A DNA stretch of 64,000 nucleotides from JAWKOK01 sp963765875 (GCA_963765875.1 CAVXYK010000022.1:1-64000), one strand, 5' to 3'. Counted from the stretch's first letter, positions 28,054-36,525 are shown. The notes: a model not told the origin generated them from the letters alone. A program made the numbers and translations.

Positions 28054-28152
28054 GCCTAACGCCAAGTTAAGCAGCGAAGCGGTTCTGGCGCAGCTTTTGC
28101 TTACGCAAAAGCTGTGACAGGTTCCTTTGCCTGCTTCGACTTCATGTTTCAT
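28054..28152 (-). other. attC site C (99 bp)
   Basis: The left core GCCTAAC is perfect; the right core GTTTCAT is degenerate. The interior is a long hairpin capped by CAGCTTTTGC and GCAAAAGCTG, with AAGCAG/CTGCTT boxes further out. It ends the YCII-like cassette 12 bp after its stop. Confidence 0.65.
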
Positions 28153-28164
28153 TCTGACTTGAGT

Positions 28165-28440
28165 TTAGTCTGGGATTTCTTCCAGAAGTTCAACAAAGCC
28201 GCCGGCTTCATACAGTGGATTTCCCGCCAAGAGGATCCTGGCCTCATCGATATCAGCAACATCGAGACGAATATACCCTGTGACGCTGCACTCACTATCA
28301 ATCATCCCTTTAGAAACCCTGGCGCCATTTGCCAGCGAACTGCCTCCGCGGAGTTTACCCGATTCGACTAGCTTCCCAATATATGCTTCCCAGTCTCCAC
28401 TTGATGCAGATCCCATCATAATCATCATAAACTGAGCCAT
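28165..28440 (-). CDS. YCII-related (DGPF-like) protein, cassette gene
   Basis: This 91-residue protein resembles the YCII/DGPF dimeric alpha-beta fold often annotated as a sigma-factor-associated or enzyme-like domain. It opens MAQFMMIMMG, contains WEAYIGKLVESGKLRGGSSLA and the ADIDEARILLAGNPLYEAGG end motif typical of the family. The function is unknown. It lies between attC C and attC D. Confidence 0.75.
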   Translation of the reverse strand: MAQFMMIMMGSASSGDWEAYIGKLVESGKLRGGSSLANGARVSKGMIDSECSVTGYIRLDVADIDEARILLAGNPLYEAGGFVELLEEIPD

Positions 28441-28476
28441 GTGCGCACTCTCGGTAAACTAGTTCTTCCCCAAGCC

Positions 28477-28513
28477 GCCCAACGTTGGCTTCACCTGCAA
28501 GCGTTTGTTAGGC
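28477..28513 (-). other. attC site D, short (37 bp)
   Basis: The cores are GCCCAAC and GTTAGGC with GTTGGCTTCACCTGCAAGCG between them. This is shorter than usual attC sites. It now lies next to the IS cluster. Its cassette gene is most likely the VOC gene at 34365, displaced by 5.8 kb of inserted mobile DNA. Confidence 0.55.
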
Positions 28514-28554
28514 GGTGAAACCCTTTGTGCCTATAATGAATGAGACAACTTGCG

Positions 28555-28572
28555 GAAGGAAATTAGTGTAGA
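28555..28572 (+). repeat. Left arm of an 18-bp inverted repeat bracketing the IS cluster
   Basis: GAAGGAAATTAGTGTAGA here matches the reverse complement of 34299-34316 at 17 of 18 positions. The TGTAGA part coincides with the presumed left end of the IS3 element. Confidence 0.6.
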
Positions 28573-28667
28573 ATTCCAACCGACAAGGAGTCGAAAATGC
28601 AGGTCAAACATGGGAATCACAAACGGAACCAGACCGACGATGACAACAAGAACCTGACCCACAAGTC

Positions 28668-29015
28668 GTGCCCAAGGCAGAACGACGCCGATTCAGTGCC
28701 GAATACAAGCTGAGCATTCTGGCTGAAGCGGACCGATGCACGGAACATGGCCAGCTCGGTGCGCTCTTGCGTCGGGAAGGGCTCTACTCATCGCATCTGA
28801 CCACGTGGCGCCGGCAGCGGGAACAAGGCACATTGGGTCAGAAACGTGGACGCAAGCCGGACCCCCAGGCGGCCGAGATCAAGCGCTTGCAGCAGGAGAA
28901 CGAGCGGCTGCGAGCCCGACTGGAACGGGCTGAACACATCATCGACGTGCAAAAAAAGTTAGCCCAGCTACTTGGGACGAGTCCAGACGAGACGCCGAAC
29001 AACGAGAACTCATGA
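28668..29015 (+). CDS. IS3-family OrfA (HTH protein)
   Basis: This 115-residue protein has an N-terminal IS3/IS911-type helix-turn-helix (FSAEYKLSILAEADRCTEHG, then HLTTWRRQREQG) and a C-terminal leucine-zipper helix (IKRLQQENERLRARLERAE). It binds the IS ends and partners OrfB. The start is a GTG; an ATG further upstream at 28597 is out of frame, so another indel may lie between. It overlaps orfB by 4 bp. Confidence 0.8.
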   Translation: MPKAERRRFSAEYKLSILAEADRCTEHGQLGALLRREGLYSSHLTTWRRQREQGTLGQKRGRKPDPQAAEIKRLQQENERLRARLERAEHIIDVQKKLAQLLGTSPDETPNNENS

Positions 29016-29696
29016 TGTCTGCCTGTACGGAACTGGCCACCGTCACCGGTGTTGCCGAAGCATGCCGCATCTTGGAAGATGCCGAGAAGCAGCCTCTATC
29101 GTCTGCGCAATCCTGTGGTCAAGTCGCCGGAAGCGGCACGAGCGACGGCCCAAGCCGCCTCGGGCACTGGATGACGCTGAAAAGGAAGCGGTCCGTATCT
29201 GTGCTCAACAGCGAGCGTTTTCAAGACCAGAGTCCACGGGAGGTCTATGCCACGTTGCTGGATGAAGGCGTCTATCTCTGTCACTGGCGTACCATGTATC
29301 GGATATTGGACGAGCACAAGGAGGTGCGAGAGCGACGCAATCAGCTGCGTCACCCAGCCTACAGCAAGCCGGAACTGCTGGCCACTGGCCCCAACCAGCT
29401 CTGGTCATGGGATATCACCAAGCTGCGTGGACCGGTGAAGCTCTGCTACTACTATCTCTATGTGATGCTCGATGTCTTCAGCCGCTACATCGTCGGCTGG
29501 ATGGTGGCGGAGCAGGAATCGGCGGCATTGGCCGGCGAACTGATCAGTGGCTGCATGCGCCAACCAGGGCGTCGAAGAAGACCAACTGACCATTCATGCT
29601 GACCGAGGCGGCCCCATGATCGCCAAGACCTGTTGCGTTGCTGATGAGCGACCTGGGGGTCACCAAGAGCCATAGTCGCCCGCACGTGCCTGACGA

Positions 29697-31766
29697 TTAG
29701 TCATCTTGATACTCCAGTGAGAAATCTAGACGATGAAGTTTACCGGCTGTGAGCTTACGAAACATCTCCAGCGTGCTGGGTTCGTCCGGGAATAAGTATA
29801 GCCCAGTTTGTGGATCTTTGGCGATCTGGATTCTTCCCTCCTTTATATAGTAGTGGACCGCATTTTCTGTGACGCCGAGAGCTCGGGACACTTGAGGGAG
29901 GGTCAAGTAGCCAGGAATCCGGCGTGGGTTTGACCCTTTGCGTTCACGAAAGATGTTGTGCTTGAGGCGGATTCCCCGAACCGTACTGGGCAAAACAGTA
30001 TCCGGTCGTGTGGGAGAACGATAGCCTCGTGCGGCGAGCTCTTCTGCAATTTGTTCATCACTTTTGCCCTGGCGGCTGAGAGCAACGATCTGTTTTTCCA
30101 TCTCTTCAGCCTGGGATAGTTCCGCAAAGGAGCCGACCGGAATAGGAACCTGCAGGGTTGTCGTAGCGCCACCCTGCCAAACAATCCGGGTCTCAATGCA
30201 GTCTCGAGTCGCTCGATGGATGATCACTTTTTCGATGAGACAGCGAAGGAAGGCCTTTTTGTGCTGGGGTTGCAACATACCTTTCTCCCAAATCGATGGG
30301 AGTTTCCGACCCAGATCCTGAAATGCAGCTTTCAGCTCTGTTGGTAGGGCAACCAATGTGGCGGCCTGCTTCTGGTTTTGGTTAGCGTATTCCGATTCTG
30401 CCTGTTTCAGTGTCAGCAGAGCTGCTTCCCAGCGTCTTTCTAGTTCGGCTGCCACCAGGCGATTGTCCGGATCGACCCTGTTGAATTGGCGCTGGGCCAA
30501 CTCTGCTTCGTAGCGTAGTCGCTGTAATTGCTGTTGGTGGGCCTGCTCGGTTGCGGCAGTTTCCTTCGTTTGGGAGGCAACGGCCTGTGCGTAGGCATCG
30601 AGTTCAATCGGGGACAGCGCTTCCAGAAAGGCTCTCACTACTTGTTCTTCGACGGGCACGCCAGGGATGAACTGGCAGCCAGCTCCCTGGAAATGGCGCC
30701 GACGATAGTCACAGACGTAGCGTAGTCCATGTTGATAATCGACCAGCATCTTGTGGCCGCATTCGCCACAATAGACGATACCAACCAAAAGACCTGCACC
30801 CTTTCTGGGTACGCCCCGTGAGTGGGTGTGTACGTAGTTGGCGTGATTATCTTGGAGCATTGCCTGGTTGCTTTCGTAGGTTGTCCAGTTGATGTAGGCA
30901 GGATACTTGTCGTGAACCACGATACGCCACTGATCGACTGATAGCCGTTTTTGCCGGGCTTTGCCTGACCCATTGCGACTCGTTTTTGTGCGGCCGTAGG
31001 CAAAGGTGCCGGCATAGGCGGGATTCTTGAGAATCTCTACAATGGCCGACATGGCAGGTGCTCTCCAAACTATATCACCGAATCGGTCACTGCGCGGGAT
31101 GAGAAGTGCCTGGTCATTCAGAAAACGGACGACCTTGCTCGCCGTTTTCAGACGCAGGAAGGAGTCAAAGATTAGCTGGATCCGAGACTGTACCTCCTGG
31201 TTGGGATCTTTGACGACTCGACCCAGGGCATCTCGCACATAGCCGGCCGGGAGACGCAGTGATAGCTCTCCTCGTTTGGCCTTGTTGAGTAATCCGGCCG
31301 TCAAGCGTGTGCGAATCGTCTGCAGTTCCATCTCGGAGAGCTGGCCTTTCAAGCCCAGGACCAAGCGACCATTCGGTGAGGCCGGGTCGTATATGCCCTC
31401 CCGATCGGCAATCAGGCAGTGTTTGAAGGCACAGATATCGAGCAACGGGTACCAGTCTGAGCAGTTGCGCGAAAGTCGGGTGACTTCGGAAGAGAGAATG
31501 ATCCCGACGTCGCCCAAGGCAACCTGGGAGACCATCTTCTTGAATCCTTCTCGATGTTGGGTGGAGGTGCCAGTCATGCCCAAATCGGTGTCGATCAGAT
31601 CCAGGTCTGCCTCTCGCCATCCCAACTCAAGCGCTCGTTGTTTGAGGGCGTACTGGAGACGCAGGCTCTCCTGATTGGAAAGCACCTGATGGGGAGTTGA
31701 CTGGCGCACATAGATGATCGCCTTGCGCATCAGATGATCGGTTGTGATGAGTTCGGATGTAGTCAT
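29697..31766 (-). CDS. Large serine recombinase
   Basis: This 689-residue site-specific recombinase has a resolvase domain with the catalytic Ser23 in IIYVRQSTPHQ and later active-site arginines in TRLSRN. Then come the recombinase domain (about 165-300), a zinc ribbon (CGECGHKM ... CDYRRRHFQGAGC), a Gln/Glu-rich coiled coil (about 395-500) and a C-terminal MerR/excisionase-like helix-turn-helix (YLTLPQVSRALGVTENAVHY). The start is fixed by AGGAGGTGATCT directly before the ATG at 31766, inside the preceding small gene, so translation is probably coupled. The stop codon overlaps the crossover repeat. It should integrate and excise the element. Confidence 0.92.
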   Translation of the reverse strand: MTTSELITTDHLMRKAIIYVRQSTPHQVLSNQESLRLQYALKQRALELGWREADLDLIDTDLGMTGTSTQHREGFKKMVSQVALGDVGIILSSEVTRLSRNCSDWYPLLDICAFKHCLIADREGIYDPASPNGRLVLGLKGQLSEMELQTIRTRLTAGLLNKAKRGELSLRLPAGYVRDALGRVVKDPNQEVQSRIQLIFDSFLRLKTASKVVRFLNDQALLIPRSDRFGDIVWRAPAMSAIVEILKNPAYAGTFAYGRTKTSRNGSGKARQKRLSVDQWRIVVHDKYPAYINWTTYESNQAMLQDNHANYVHTHSRGVPRKGAGLLVGIVYCGECGHKMLVDYQHGLRYVCDYRRRHFQGAGCQFIPGVPVEEQVVRAFLEALSPIELDAYAQAVASQTKETAATEQAHQQQLQRLRYEAELAQRQFNRVDPDNRLVAAELERRWEAALLTLKQAESEYANQNQKQAATLVALPTELKAAFQDLGRKLPSIWEKGMLQPQHKKAFLRCLIEKVIIHRATRDCIETRIVWQGGATTTLQVPIPVGSFAELSQAEEMEKQIVALSRQGKSDEQIAEELAARGYRSPTRPDTVLPSTVRGIRLKHNIFRERKGSNPRRIPGYLTLPQVSRALGVTENAVHYYIKEGRIQIAKDPQTGLYLFPDEPSTLEMFRKLTAGKLHRLDFSLEYQDD

Positions 31767-31863
31767 AGATCACCTCCTGCACGATGGCGGACAACTCGTT
31801 GCGGATGCGTTCTTGTTGTTCTGGCGTGAGTTTTCGCCAGACGTCGATGGGTTGGGCAGACAT
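31627..31863 (-). CDS. Small gene overlapping the recombinase start
   Basis: This 78-residue frame has a plausible start (GAGGTCTC before ATG) and opens with MSAQPIDVWRKLTPEQQERI, which looks like a genuine helical protein. The first ~45 residues precede the recombinase start; the remainder overlaps it in another frame. It may assist or regulate the recombinase. I do not recognise a family. Confidence 0.5.
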   Translation of the reverse strand: MSAQPIDVWRKLTPEQQERIRNELSAIVQEVIYDYIRTHHNRSSDAQGDHLCAPVNSPSGAFQSGEPASPVRPQTTSA

Positions 31864-32165
31864 GAGACCTCATTCTGCTCGGCCAAGGAAAGGAGTTCGG
31901 TGACGGCTTGTAGCGTGAGTTTGGTAGAAGGAGCAGGCCGAGATGGGGTGAGGTTAGTCGCAGAAATGGGTATGCGCAACCGGATGACGTCGTCATAGGC
32001 GACAAGAACGTGAGCGTTTCCTTGTACCGGGTGACTGATAGAGAGGAGAGGATATCGTTTCCCAAACAGAGGGTGTTTGGGGTCCGTGACCTCTATTTCT
32101 GACAGATCTTCATCATGTGCGTCATTGATGGGGGCATTTCGTTGATAGGTCGGACGATAATCCAT
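31770..32165 (-). CDS. First gene of the recombinase element, unknown function
   Basis: This 131-residue frame opens MDYRPTYQRNAPINDAHDED and contains a compact beta-rich segment (HPLFGKRYPLLSISHPVQG, then VLVAYDDVIRLRIPIS). I do not recognise it. Its ATG (32163-32165) lies outside the element, in the IS3 target sequence, so the start codon is provided by the insertion site. It overlaps the following small gene. Confidence 0.55.
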   Translation of the reverse strand: MDYRPTYQRNAPINDAHDEDLSEIEVTDPKHPLFGKRYPLLSISHPVQGNAHVLVAYDDVIRLRIPISATNLTPSRPAPSTKLTLQAVTELLSLAEQNEVSCLPNPSTSGENSRQNNKNASATSCPPSCRR

Positions 32166-32632
32166 ACTCGGAGGCGCAGTTCCGCACGCTCAAATACTGC
32201 CCAACCTACCCGGAGCGCTTTGGTTCATTGCTCGATGCTCGCCAATGGTCTCAGACGTTTTTTCGCCTGGTACAACCAGCAGCACCACCATACGGCTCTT
32301 TCCTTGCTCACCCCGGCTGACGTTCACTACGGTCGAGCCGACGAGAATTGGCGCTTCGGCAGATCGTCTTGCAGCAGGCCTATCAGAATCATCCCGAGCG
32401 CTTTGTGCAAGGAGAACCGACGCCGGCTCAATTACCCAACGTCGTCTGGATCAATCAGCCGACATCGGATAAGCCTTTGAACGAACCACTCGCTCTCTAC
32501 TATACTCACTACTGCCGGTACAGAGGATAGGGCAACGCTGGAGAGCGACCCGAGCGCTGCTGTCGGTGAACGGTGTAGTGCTGGGCAGAGTACGCGACTC
32601 TGCCCAGACCCGGCACTTGAACCACTACATTG

Positions 32633-34226
32633 TTCTAGCAGTTTGTCGGAGAGAACCGCAATCGGCTCTCTGACAGAATGATGGTAATGTAGATGCATGG
32701 CAAAGAGACGGAAGTTCAGACATGCGGATTATGCGGCAACGGAAAAGAGCCAGATCACGCTGGGTGAAGCGTTGCCGGAAGAACATTTGGCTCGATTCAT
32801 GGTCAGCGTGGTGGGTTTGCTCGACTTGAGCGAGATCTACGGTCAGTACAGCGAACGGGGCGGAATGCCCTATGCGCCGGAAATGCTGCTCGGTCTTGCT
32901 GCTGTACGGCTACGCAACGGGGATCTTCAGTTCTCGCAAGCTGGAAAGAGCGACGTATGAATCGATCCCGTTTCGATACATCGCCGGGAATATGCATCCG
33001 GACCATGACACGATCAACCAGTTTCGCAAGGAGAATCTGGACGAGTTGAAGGGGCTGTTTGTGCAGGTGTTGATGATTGCCCATGTCATGGCTATGTGAG
33101 ACTGGGCAACATCAGCATCGATGGCAGCAAGATCCATGCGGATGCATCCAAGAGCAAAGCGGTCAGCTATGGACGCATCTTGCAGATGGAGAAACAGTTG
33201 CAGCAAGAGATCGATGACGTTGTTTGCCCTGGCGGAGCAAGCGGAGAGTGAGCGACCAGACGACTTTGATATCGACAACGAAATCGGATTGCGCCGCAAG
33301 AAGATGGCGAGTCTTGCCCAAGCCAAGGCCATTCTGGATGAGCGTGCGCGTCAACGTCATGCCGAAGAGCAAGCCGAATATGAGCGCAAGATGGCGGCTC
33401 GCAAAGAGAAAGAAGAGAAGACGGGCAAGAAGAGCCGAGGTCGTGATCCTCAGCCGCCGGAACCCGGACCTCGTGACAAAGACCAGTACAATTTCACCGA
33501 TCCAGAGTCTCGTATCATGAAGAACGGCAACAACAAAGGCTTCGAGCAATCGTACAATGCCCAAGCTGCGGTCGAGCATGAGAGCCGCCTTATCGTTGGC
33601 AACACGCTCTCCAATCATCCCAACGACAAGCGGGAAGGTGCGCCAACGGCTCAGGCCATCCCGTCTGAACTGGGCAAACCCGATGCTGCGGCCATGGATA
33701 ACGGCTACTTCGGCCCCGAGACCATTCAGGCATTTGAAGCCATGGGCATTGACCCCTACATCGCCACCGGGCGTGACAGTCACCATCTTGATTTGCAGAC
33801 CCTCTTGGCAGGTGAACCAGAACCACCGCCAGAGGATGCTGACCACAAAACCAAGATGCTCTACAAACTGCGCACCCAAGCCGGGAAAGCGATCTACAGA
33901 CTGCGCAAGAGCACGGTTGAGCCGGTCTTTGGCAACATCAAGGAAGTGATGGGCTTCCGACAGTTTTCCTTGCGCGGGCTGGCCGCAGCCGCTGGCGAAT
34001 GGAATCTTGTCTGTTTGGCCTACAATTTGAAGCGTCTTCATGTGTTGCATACTGCTTGATTTCGCGCGCCTGCCATTCGGAAGAGCGGGTCAAATGGACC
34101 GCAGAAAGCACCCATTTGCGCAATTATGTCTACCTGAAACTTGTTGGCCGCTACGTACTGTCAAAAAAGATTGTCACTGGCCCATCTGCATACACTCAAT
34201 CCTGTCACTCCGACAGACTGCTAGAA
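32633..34226 (+). mobile_element. IS1182-type insertion sequence
   Basis: The terminal inverted repeats are TTCTAGCAGTTTGTCGGAGA on the left and, on the opposite strand, CTAGCAGTCTGTCGGAGTGA on the right. The element is about 1594 bp with one frameshifted transposase gene. It starts three bases after the presumed IS3 right end. Confidence 0.8.
32697..34059 (+). pseudogene. IS1182-family transposase, frameshifted
   Basis: Three frame segments assemble into one protein of about 450 residues. The N-terminal part ends PYAPEMLLG; the next gives YATGIFSSRKLERATYES and FRYIAGNMHPDHDTINQFR; the last begins RLGNISIDGSKIHADASKSK. The DDE motifs are in ISIDGSK, AAMDNGYFG and STVEPVFGNIKE. Breaks lie near 32905, 33095 and 33215. 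This architecture is typical of IS1182 (Transposase_20/DDE_Tnp_1 N-terminal DUF772). Confidence 0.85.
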
Positions 34227-34251
34227 AGCGATAAACTCATCGCCGCTAGGC

Positions 34252-34284
34252 GGCGAATCTGTCTTCACGAACAACAGATTCGCC
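34252..34284. repeat. Hairpin GGCGAATCTGT/ACAGATTCGCC
   Basis: Perfect 11-bp arms with an 11-bp loop lie just right of the IS1182 end, inside the IS cluster. Confidence 0.6.
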
Positions 34285-34298
34285 AATGACAATCCATA

Positions 34299-34316
34299 TC
34301 TACACTAATTTCTTTC
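34299..34316 (-). repeat. Right arm of the 18-bp inverted repeat bracketing the IS cluster
   Basis: TCTACACTAATTTCTTTC is the partner of 28555-28572 (17 of 18 bases). Together they enclose all inserted mobile DNA in the VOC cassette. Confidence 0.6.
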
Positions 34317-34364
34317 ACCAATCTGTCTCAAAGCTATTGACACATACCGAAACCCGTCACGCCC

Positions 34365-34739
34365 TCACTTCTTAAGCAATTCGCCAATTCGCAACAGATT
34401 TCCGTCAGGATCAACGATGGCGAATTCCCGAAGCCCCCACGGCTTGTCCTGCAGTAAGTCCATTCGCGGAATACCGCTCTTCGGCAATCGACTGGTACCA
34501 AACGCGGTATAGACACTATCGACGTCTTGCACCCGGATGTAGCAACCAAATGAAGATTGTTCCGGAATAAGTTCCTCGTGCCTGAAGAAGTGGATCTCGA
34601 CTGAGTCTCGCAGCATGATTGCGTACGAGTTGTTGAACTCATGCATCCCGCCTTCGAAGCCAAGCCGTTTGTAAAATGCTACGGTCGCGTCTATTGACCG
34701 GCTTGGTAGAGTGGGTATCGCGAGATCGGACTGCTGCAT
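34365..34739 (-). CDS. VOC (glyoxalase/bleomycin-resistance-like) protein, cassette gene
   Basis: This 124-residue vicinal-oxygen-chelate protein has the paired beta-alpha-beta-beta-beta modules: LAIPTLPSRSIDATVAFYKRLGFE in the first half, and VQDVDSVYTAF then LREFAIVDPDGNLLRIGEL in the second. Dimers of this type bind bleomycin-like compounds or act as small dioxygenases or isomerases. The sequence does not settle which. It lies directly right of the IS cluster and left of attC E; its own attC is probably site D, 5.8 kb away. Confidence 0.82.
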   Translation of the reverse strand: MQQSDLAIPTLPSRSIDATVAFYKRLGFEGGMHEFNNSYAIMLRDSVEIHFFRHEELIPEQSSFGCYIRVQDVDSVYTAFGTSRLPKSGIPRMDLLQDKPWGLREFAIVDPDGNLLRIGELLKK

Positions 34740-34761
34740 TGTGACCCTCCGATTGAAAGCC

Positions 34762-34818
34762 GCCTAACGTTGAGGTCAGCCGCCGCCGAAGGCGGTCGGC
34801 TGGAGCGATTTGTTAGGT
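34762..34818 (-). other. attC site E (57 bp)
   Basis: The cores GCCTAAC and GTTAGGT are perfect. The interior folds as AGCCGCCGCC against GGCGGTCGGCT. The TAA stop of the hydrolase gene lies within its right core, as is common for integron cassettes. This is the clearest site of the array. Confidence 0.85.
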
Positions 34819-35508
34819 CGATCTTGGCGACCCCGCGATGATCTCCGCCAGATTCTGCGGCCGAGAGAGCATCACCATGTGCCCGGATTCCAGGTCGAAG
34901 ACCTTGGCGTTTGGTAGCTGTTTGATCATCTTGTCTTGGAGCGCCGGCGGAACACTGCAATCCTTGACCAAGCGAATGTAGACAAACTCAGGCACGAGGC
35001 TACCGCGGTCAACGCGGTTCAGGTATAGGCCGGGCCATTCTGCCTCGTAGCGCTCGACCAGCTCAGCGGCATCTGCTTCTGAGAGATCATTGCATAGTTC
35101 TCTTCTGAGCATAGCTTCTGAAGGCTTGAGCCCCCACGGATTGAACTTGAACAAGACCCTCAGAATCAGGCCACCAGGAAACCCCACGGCGTCGACGAAC
35201 CGTTTGCCCGGCCCCGGAACCACCGCCGCAACGAAGATAGTCGTTTGGAGCCGGTCTCCTAGAAGTGTTGCAAAAGGGGCTGCCAAAACCCCGGCGAGAC
35301 TATGCAGCACGAGGACCACATTGCCGACCCCTTCTGCATCGAGCATCTTGACGAGTTGCTCGGCACAAGACAATGGTGAAGTGCCTGCCTCTCTGCTCGG
35401 CACCTCAACGGCTAAACTAGGGCGGTCCAGGTTCGCTTGCACACGATTCCAAATCCAGGGACCGGTCCCCGCACCATGGACCAGAACGATTGTTGCATCA
35501 GTAATCAT
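34813..35508 (-). CDS. Alpha/beta hydrolase (cassette gene)
   Basis: This 231-residue alpha/beta-fold hydrolase opens with IVLVHGAGTGPWIWNRV (oxyanion hole HG). The nucleophile elbow reads VLHSLAGV with Ser as nucleophile, and the catalytic His is in LESGHMVMLSRP. It resembles the EstA/salicylate-esterase-like short hydrolases. The substrate is unknown. The stop codon overlaps attC E, and attC F lies 20 bp before the ATG, so the cassette is compact and complete. Confidence 0.85.
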   Translation of the reverse strand: MITDATIVLVHGAGTGPWIWNRVQANLDRPSLAVEVPSREAGTSPLSCAEQLVKMLDAEGVGNVVLVLHSLAGVLAAPFATLLGDRLQTTIFVAAVVPGPGKRFVDAVGFPGGLILRVLFKFNPWGLKPSEAMLRRELCNDLSEADAAELVERYEAEWPGLYLNRVDRGSLVPEFVYIRLVKDCSVPPALQDKMIKQLPNAKVFDLESGHMVMLSRPQNLAEIIAGSPRST

Positions 35509-35527
35509 TGATTATTCTCCTCCATCG

Positions 35528-35615
35528 ACCTAACGATTACATCACCGGGTCGGCGGAAGCGTGGCGATCAGTCGCAAACCAGATTCGTCGCAGCGGTGGA
35601 TAGCTCAAGTTGCCT
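35528..35615 (-). other. attC site F (about 88 bp)
   Basis: The left core ACCTAAC is perfect; the right core GTTGCCT is degenerate and its limit is uncertain. ATCACCG pairs with CGGTGGAT inside. It ends the toxin-antitoxin cassette. Confidence 0.55.
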
Positions 35616-35700
35616 GAGATCTAGTAGGCTCCGGTGCATGTTTGGTTGGCGTGGAGGCGTTTGCCCTGACCGTTTTTGGGTGTGAGTGTTGACAAGCTCG

Positions 35701-36052
35701 TTATTGCTTGCGAATTCGAATTGAGCCAGGAGAAATGACACTGAAGGTGTTGAGTAATTCGGTATCGTGTTCGGCTATTGCTGTGGCAACAACATCAACC
35801 TTTGTTGACGGGTGCAGACCTGCAAGCCGGATCAAGATGACACCTGCATGGACCAATCCCTGACGAAAGACCAAATTCGCCAAAATCTTTGTCAAGTGTT
35901 AGGAGCAGGGCGCCGCTGTCATTCGCCTGCCGCAAGATCGTGTCATCGTCGATGCCTGGTGACATTTCTGCGATGTAGGCCACTTCATGGCCACCTTGTC
36001 TCAGTTTGTCAACAATCGGCTTGTCGACGCCCTCGTCGGCCAAGAGGTTCAT
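35701..36052 (-). pseudogene. DUF5615 PIN-like toxin, one frameshift (cassette gene)
   Basis: The N-terminal part reads MNLLADEGVDKPIVDKLRQG and GALLLTLDKDFGE, the DUF5615 Mut7-C/PIN-like pattern in which the first Asp and LDKDF are active-site-like. A TTT run near 35880 shifts the frame; dropping one T continues as LVFRQGLVHAGVILIRLAGL to the stop at 35701, giving 116 residues. It is probably the ribonuclease toxin of a pair with the upstream DUF433 protein, whose gene it overlaps by 4 bp. If the shift is real, the toxin is dead. Confidence 0.8.
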
Positions 36053-36285
36053 GCGATTTCCAGCGGAAGTGGATAAACAACATCTGCTTTGAGCGCTTCT
36101 GCGGCGAAGGCAAGTGCTGCCGGGATGGCGCCTGCCGGCAGATGCGGATAGGCCTCTTTGATCTGTTCAGCTGTCTCTCCCGCTGCAAGCTTTTCCAGAA
36201 GCAGCTCTACGGTGATTCGGGTTCCTGCAATGACAGGCTTGCCCATCATGATCTTCGGATCCGATTGAATTCGTGCTTTTTCCAT
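36049..36285 (-). CDS. DUF433 antitoxin-like protein (cassette gene)
   Basis: This 78-residue DUF433 protein contains the family core IMMGKPVIAGTRITVELLLE and a small helical HTH-like region (LAAGETAEQIKEAYPHL). DUF433 and DUF5615 proteins commonly form type II toxin-antitoxin pairs. It precedes and overlaps the toxin gene by ATGA, as expected for coupled translation. Such pairs are known to stabilise large cassette arrays. Confidence 0.85.
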   Translation of the reverse strand: MEKARIQSDPKIMMGKPVIAGTRITVELLLEKLAAGETAEQIKEAYPHLPAGAIPAALAFAAEALKADVVYPLPLEIA

Positions 36286-36395
36286 GTGGTTTTTACCGTT
36301 TCATGCTCACGTGGTGAGCAAAATCCATCACTGAATCATCTCGGCTCACTTTATCACGGATTCTTCTATTTGTCGTCGCATTCACGCCGCCAGCC

Positions 36396-36525
36396 CGCCA
36401 ACGGTTTGCGTTACCTGCGCTGGGGCGGGGACGGCGAAGCCGTCCAACCAGAAAAAGGATAAGGCGTAGAAAAATGCCTGGGATGTGCGCAGAATCCCCA
36501 GCGTCAGGTGCACGCTTTGTTGGGC
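36396..36525 (-). other. attC site G (130 bp)
   Basis: The right core GTTGGGC is perfect; the left core CGCCAAC is degenerate. The arms CCGCCAACGGTTTGCG and the reverse complement of CGCTTTGTTGGGCGG match well, then TTACCTGCGCTGGGG pairs with CCCCAGCGTCAGGTG. It ends the DUF1801 cassette. Confidence 0.7.

Larger units (their letters stand above)
29692..32158 (-). mobile_element. Three-gene large-serine-recombinase element
   Basis: The element is bounded by the 6-bp direct repeat GACGAT (29692-29697 and 32153-32158), each copy belonging to the split Asp-Asp codons of IS3 orfB. It carries a 689-residue recombinase and two small overlapping upstream genes. Nothing else is inside. The precise, codon-restoring junctions show it integrated by recombination at this site rather than by rearrangement. 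Confidence 0.82.
29012..32530 (+). pseudogene. IS3-family OrfB (DDE transposase), interrupted and frameshifted
   Basis: The left part (29012-29697) holds the rve domain: WSWDITKL carries the first Asp, followed by YYYLYVMLDVFSRYIVGWM. It needs frame corrections near 29110, 29570 and 29640. It stops at the codons for VPDD. The right part resumes at 32153 with DNPYSEAQFRTLKY (containing the catalytic Glu) and runs to the stop at 32528, ending in PNVVWINQP. The 2.46-kb serine-recombinase element lies exactly between the two halves with GACGAT at both joints. Confidence 0.85.
28567..32629 (+). mobile_element. IS3-family element, split by a serine-recombinase element
   Basis: OrfA and OrfB of an IS3 element lie between a TGTAG start (28567) and a CTACA end (32629). 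The 2.46-kb recombinase element at 29692-32158 is inserted in orfB. Without it the IS would be about 1.6 kb. Several frameshifts make it non-functional as read. Its ends are approximate. Confidence 0.65.

Noticed and set aside
34365..34739. Calling the VOC gene a bleomycin-resistance gene
   Set aside because: The fold is shared by many enzymes and nothing in the sequence shows bleomycin binding.
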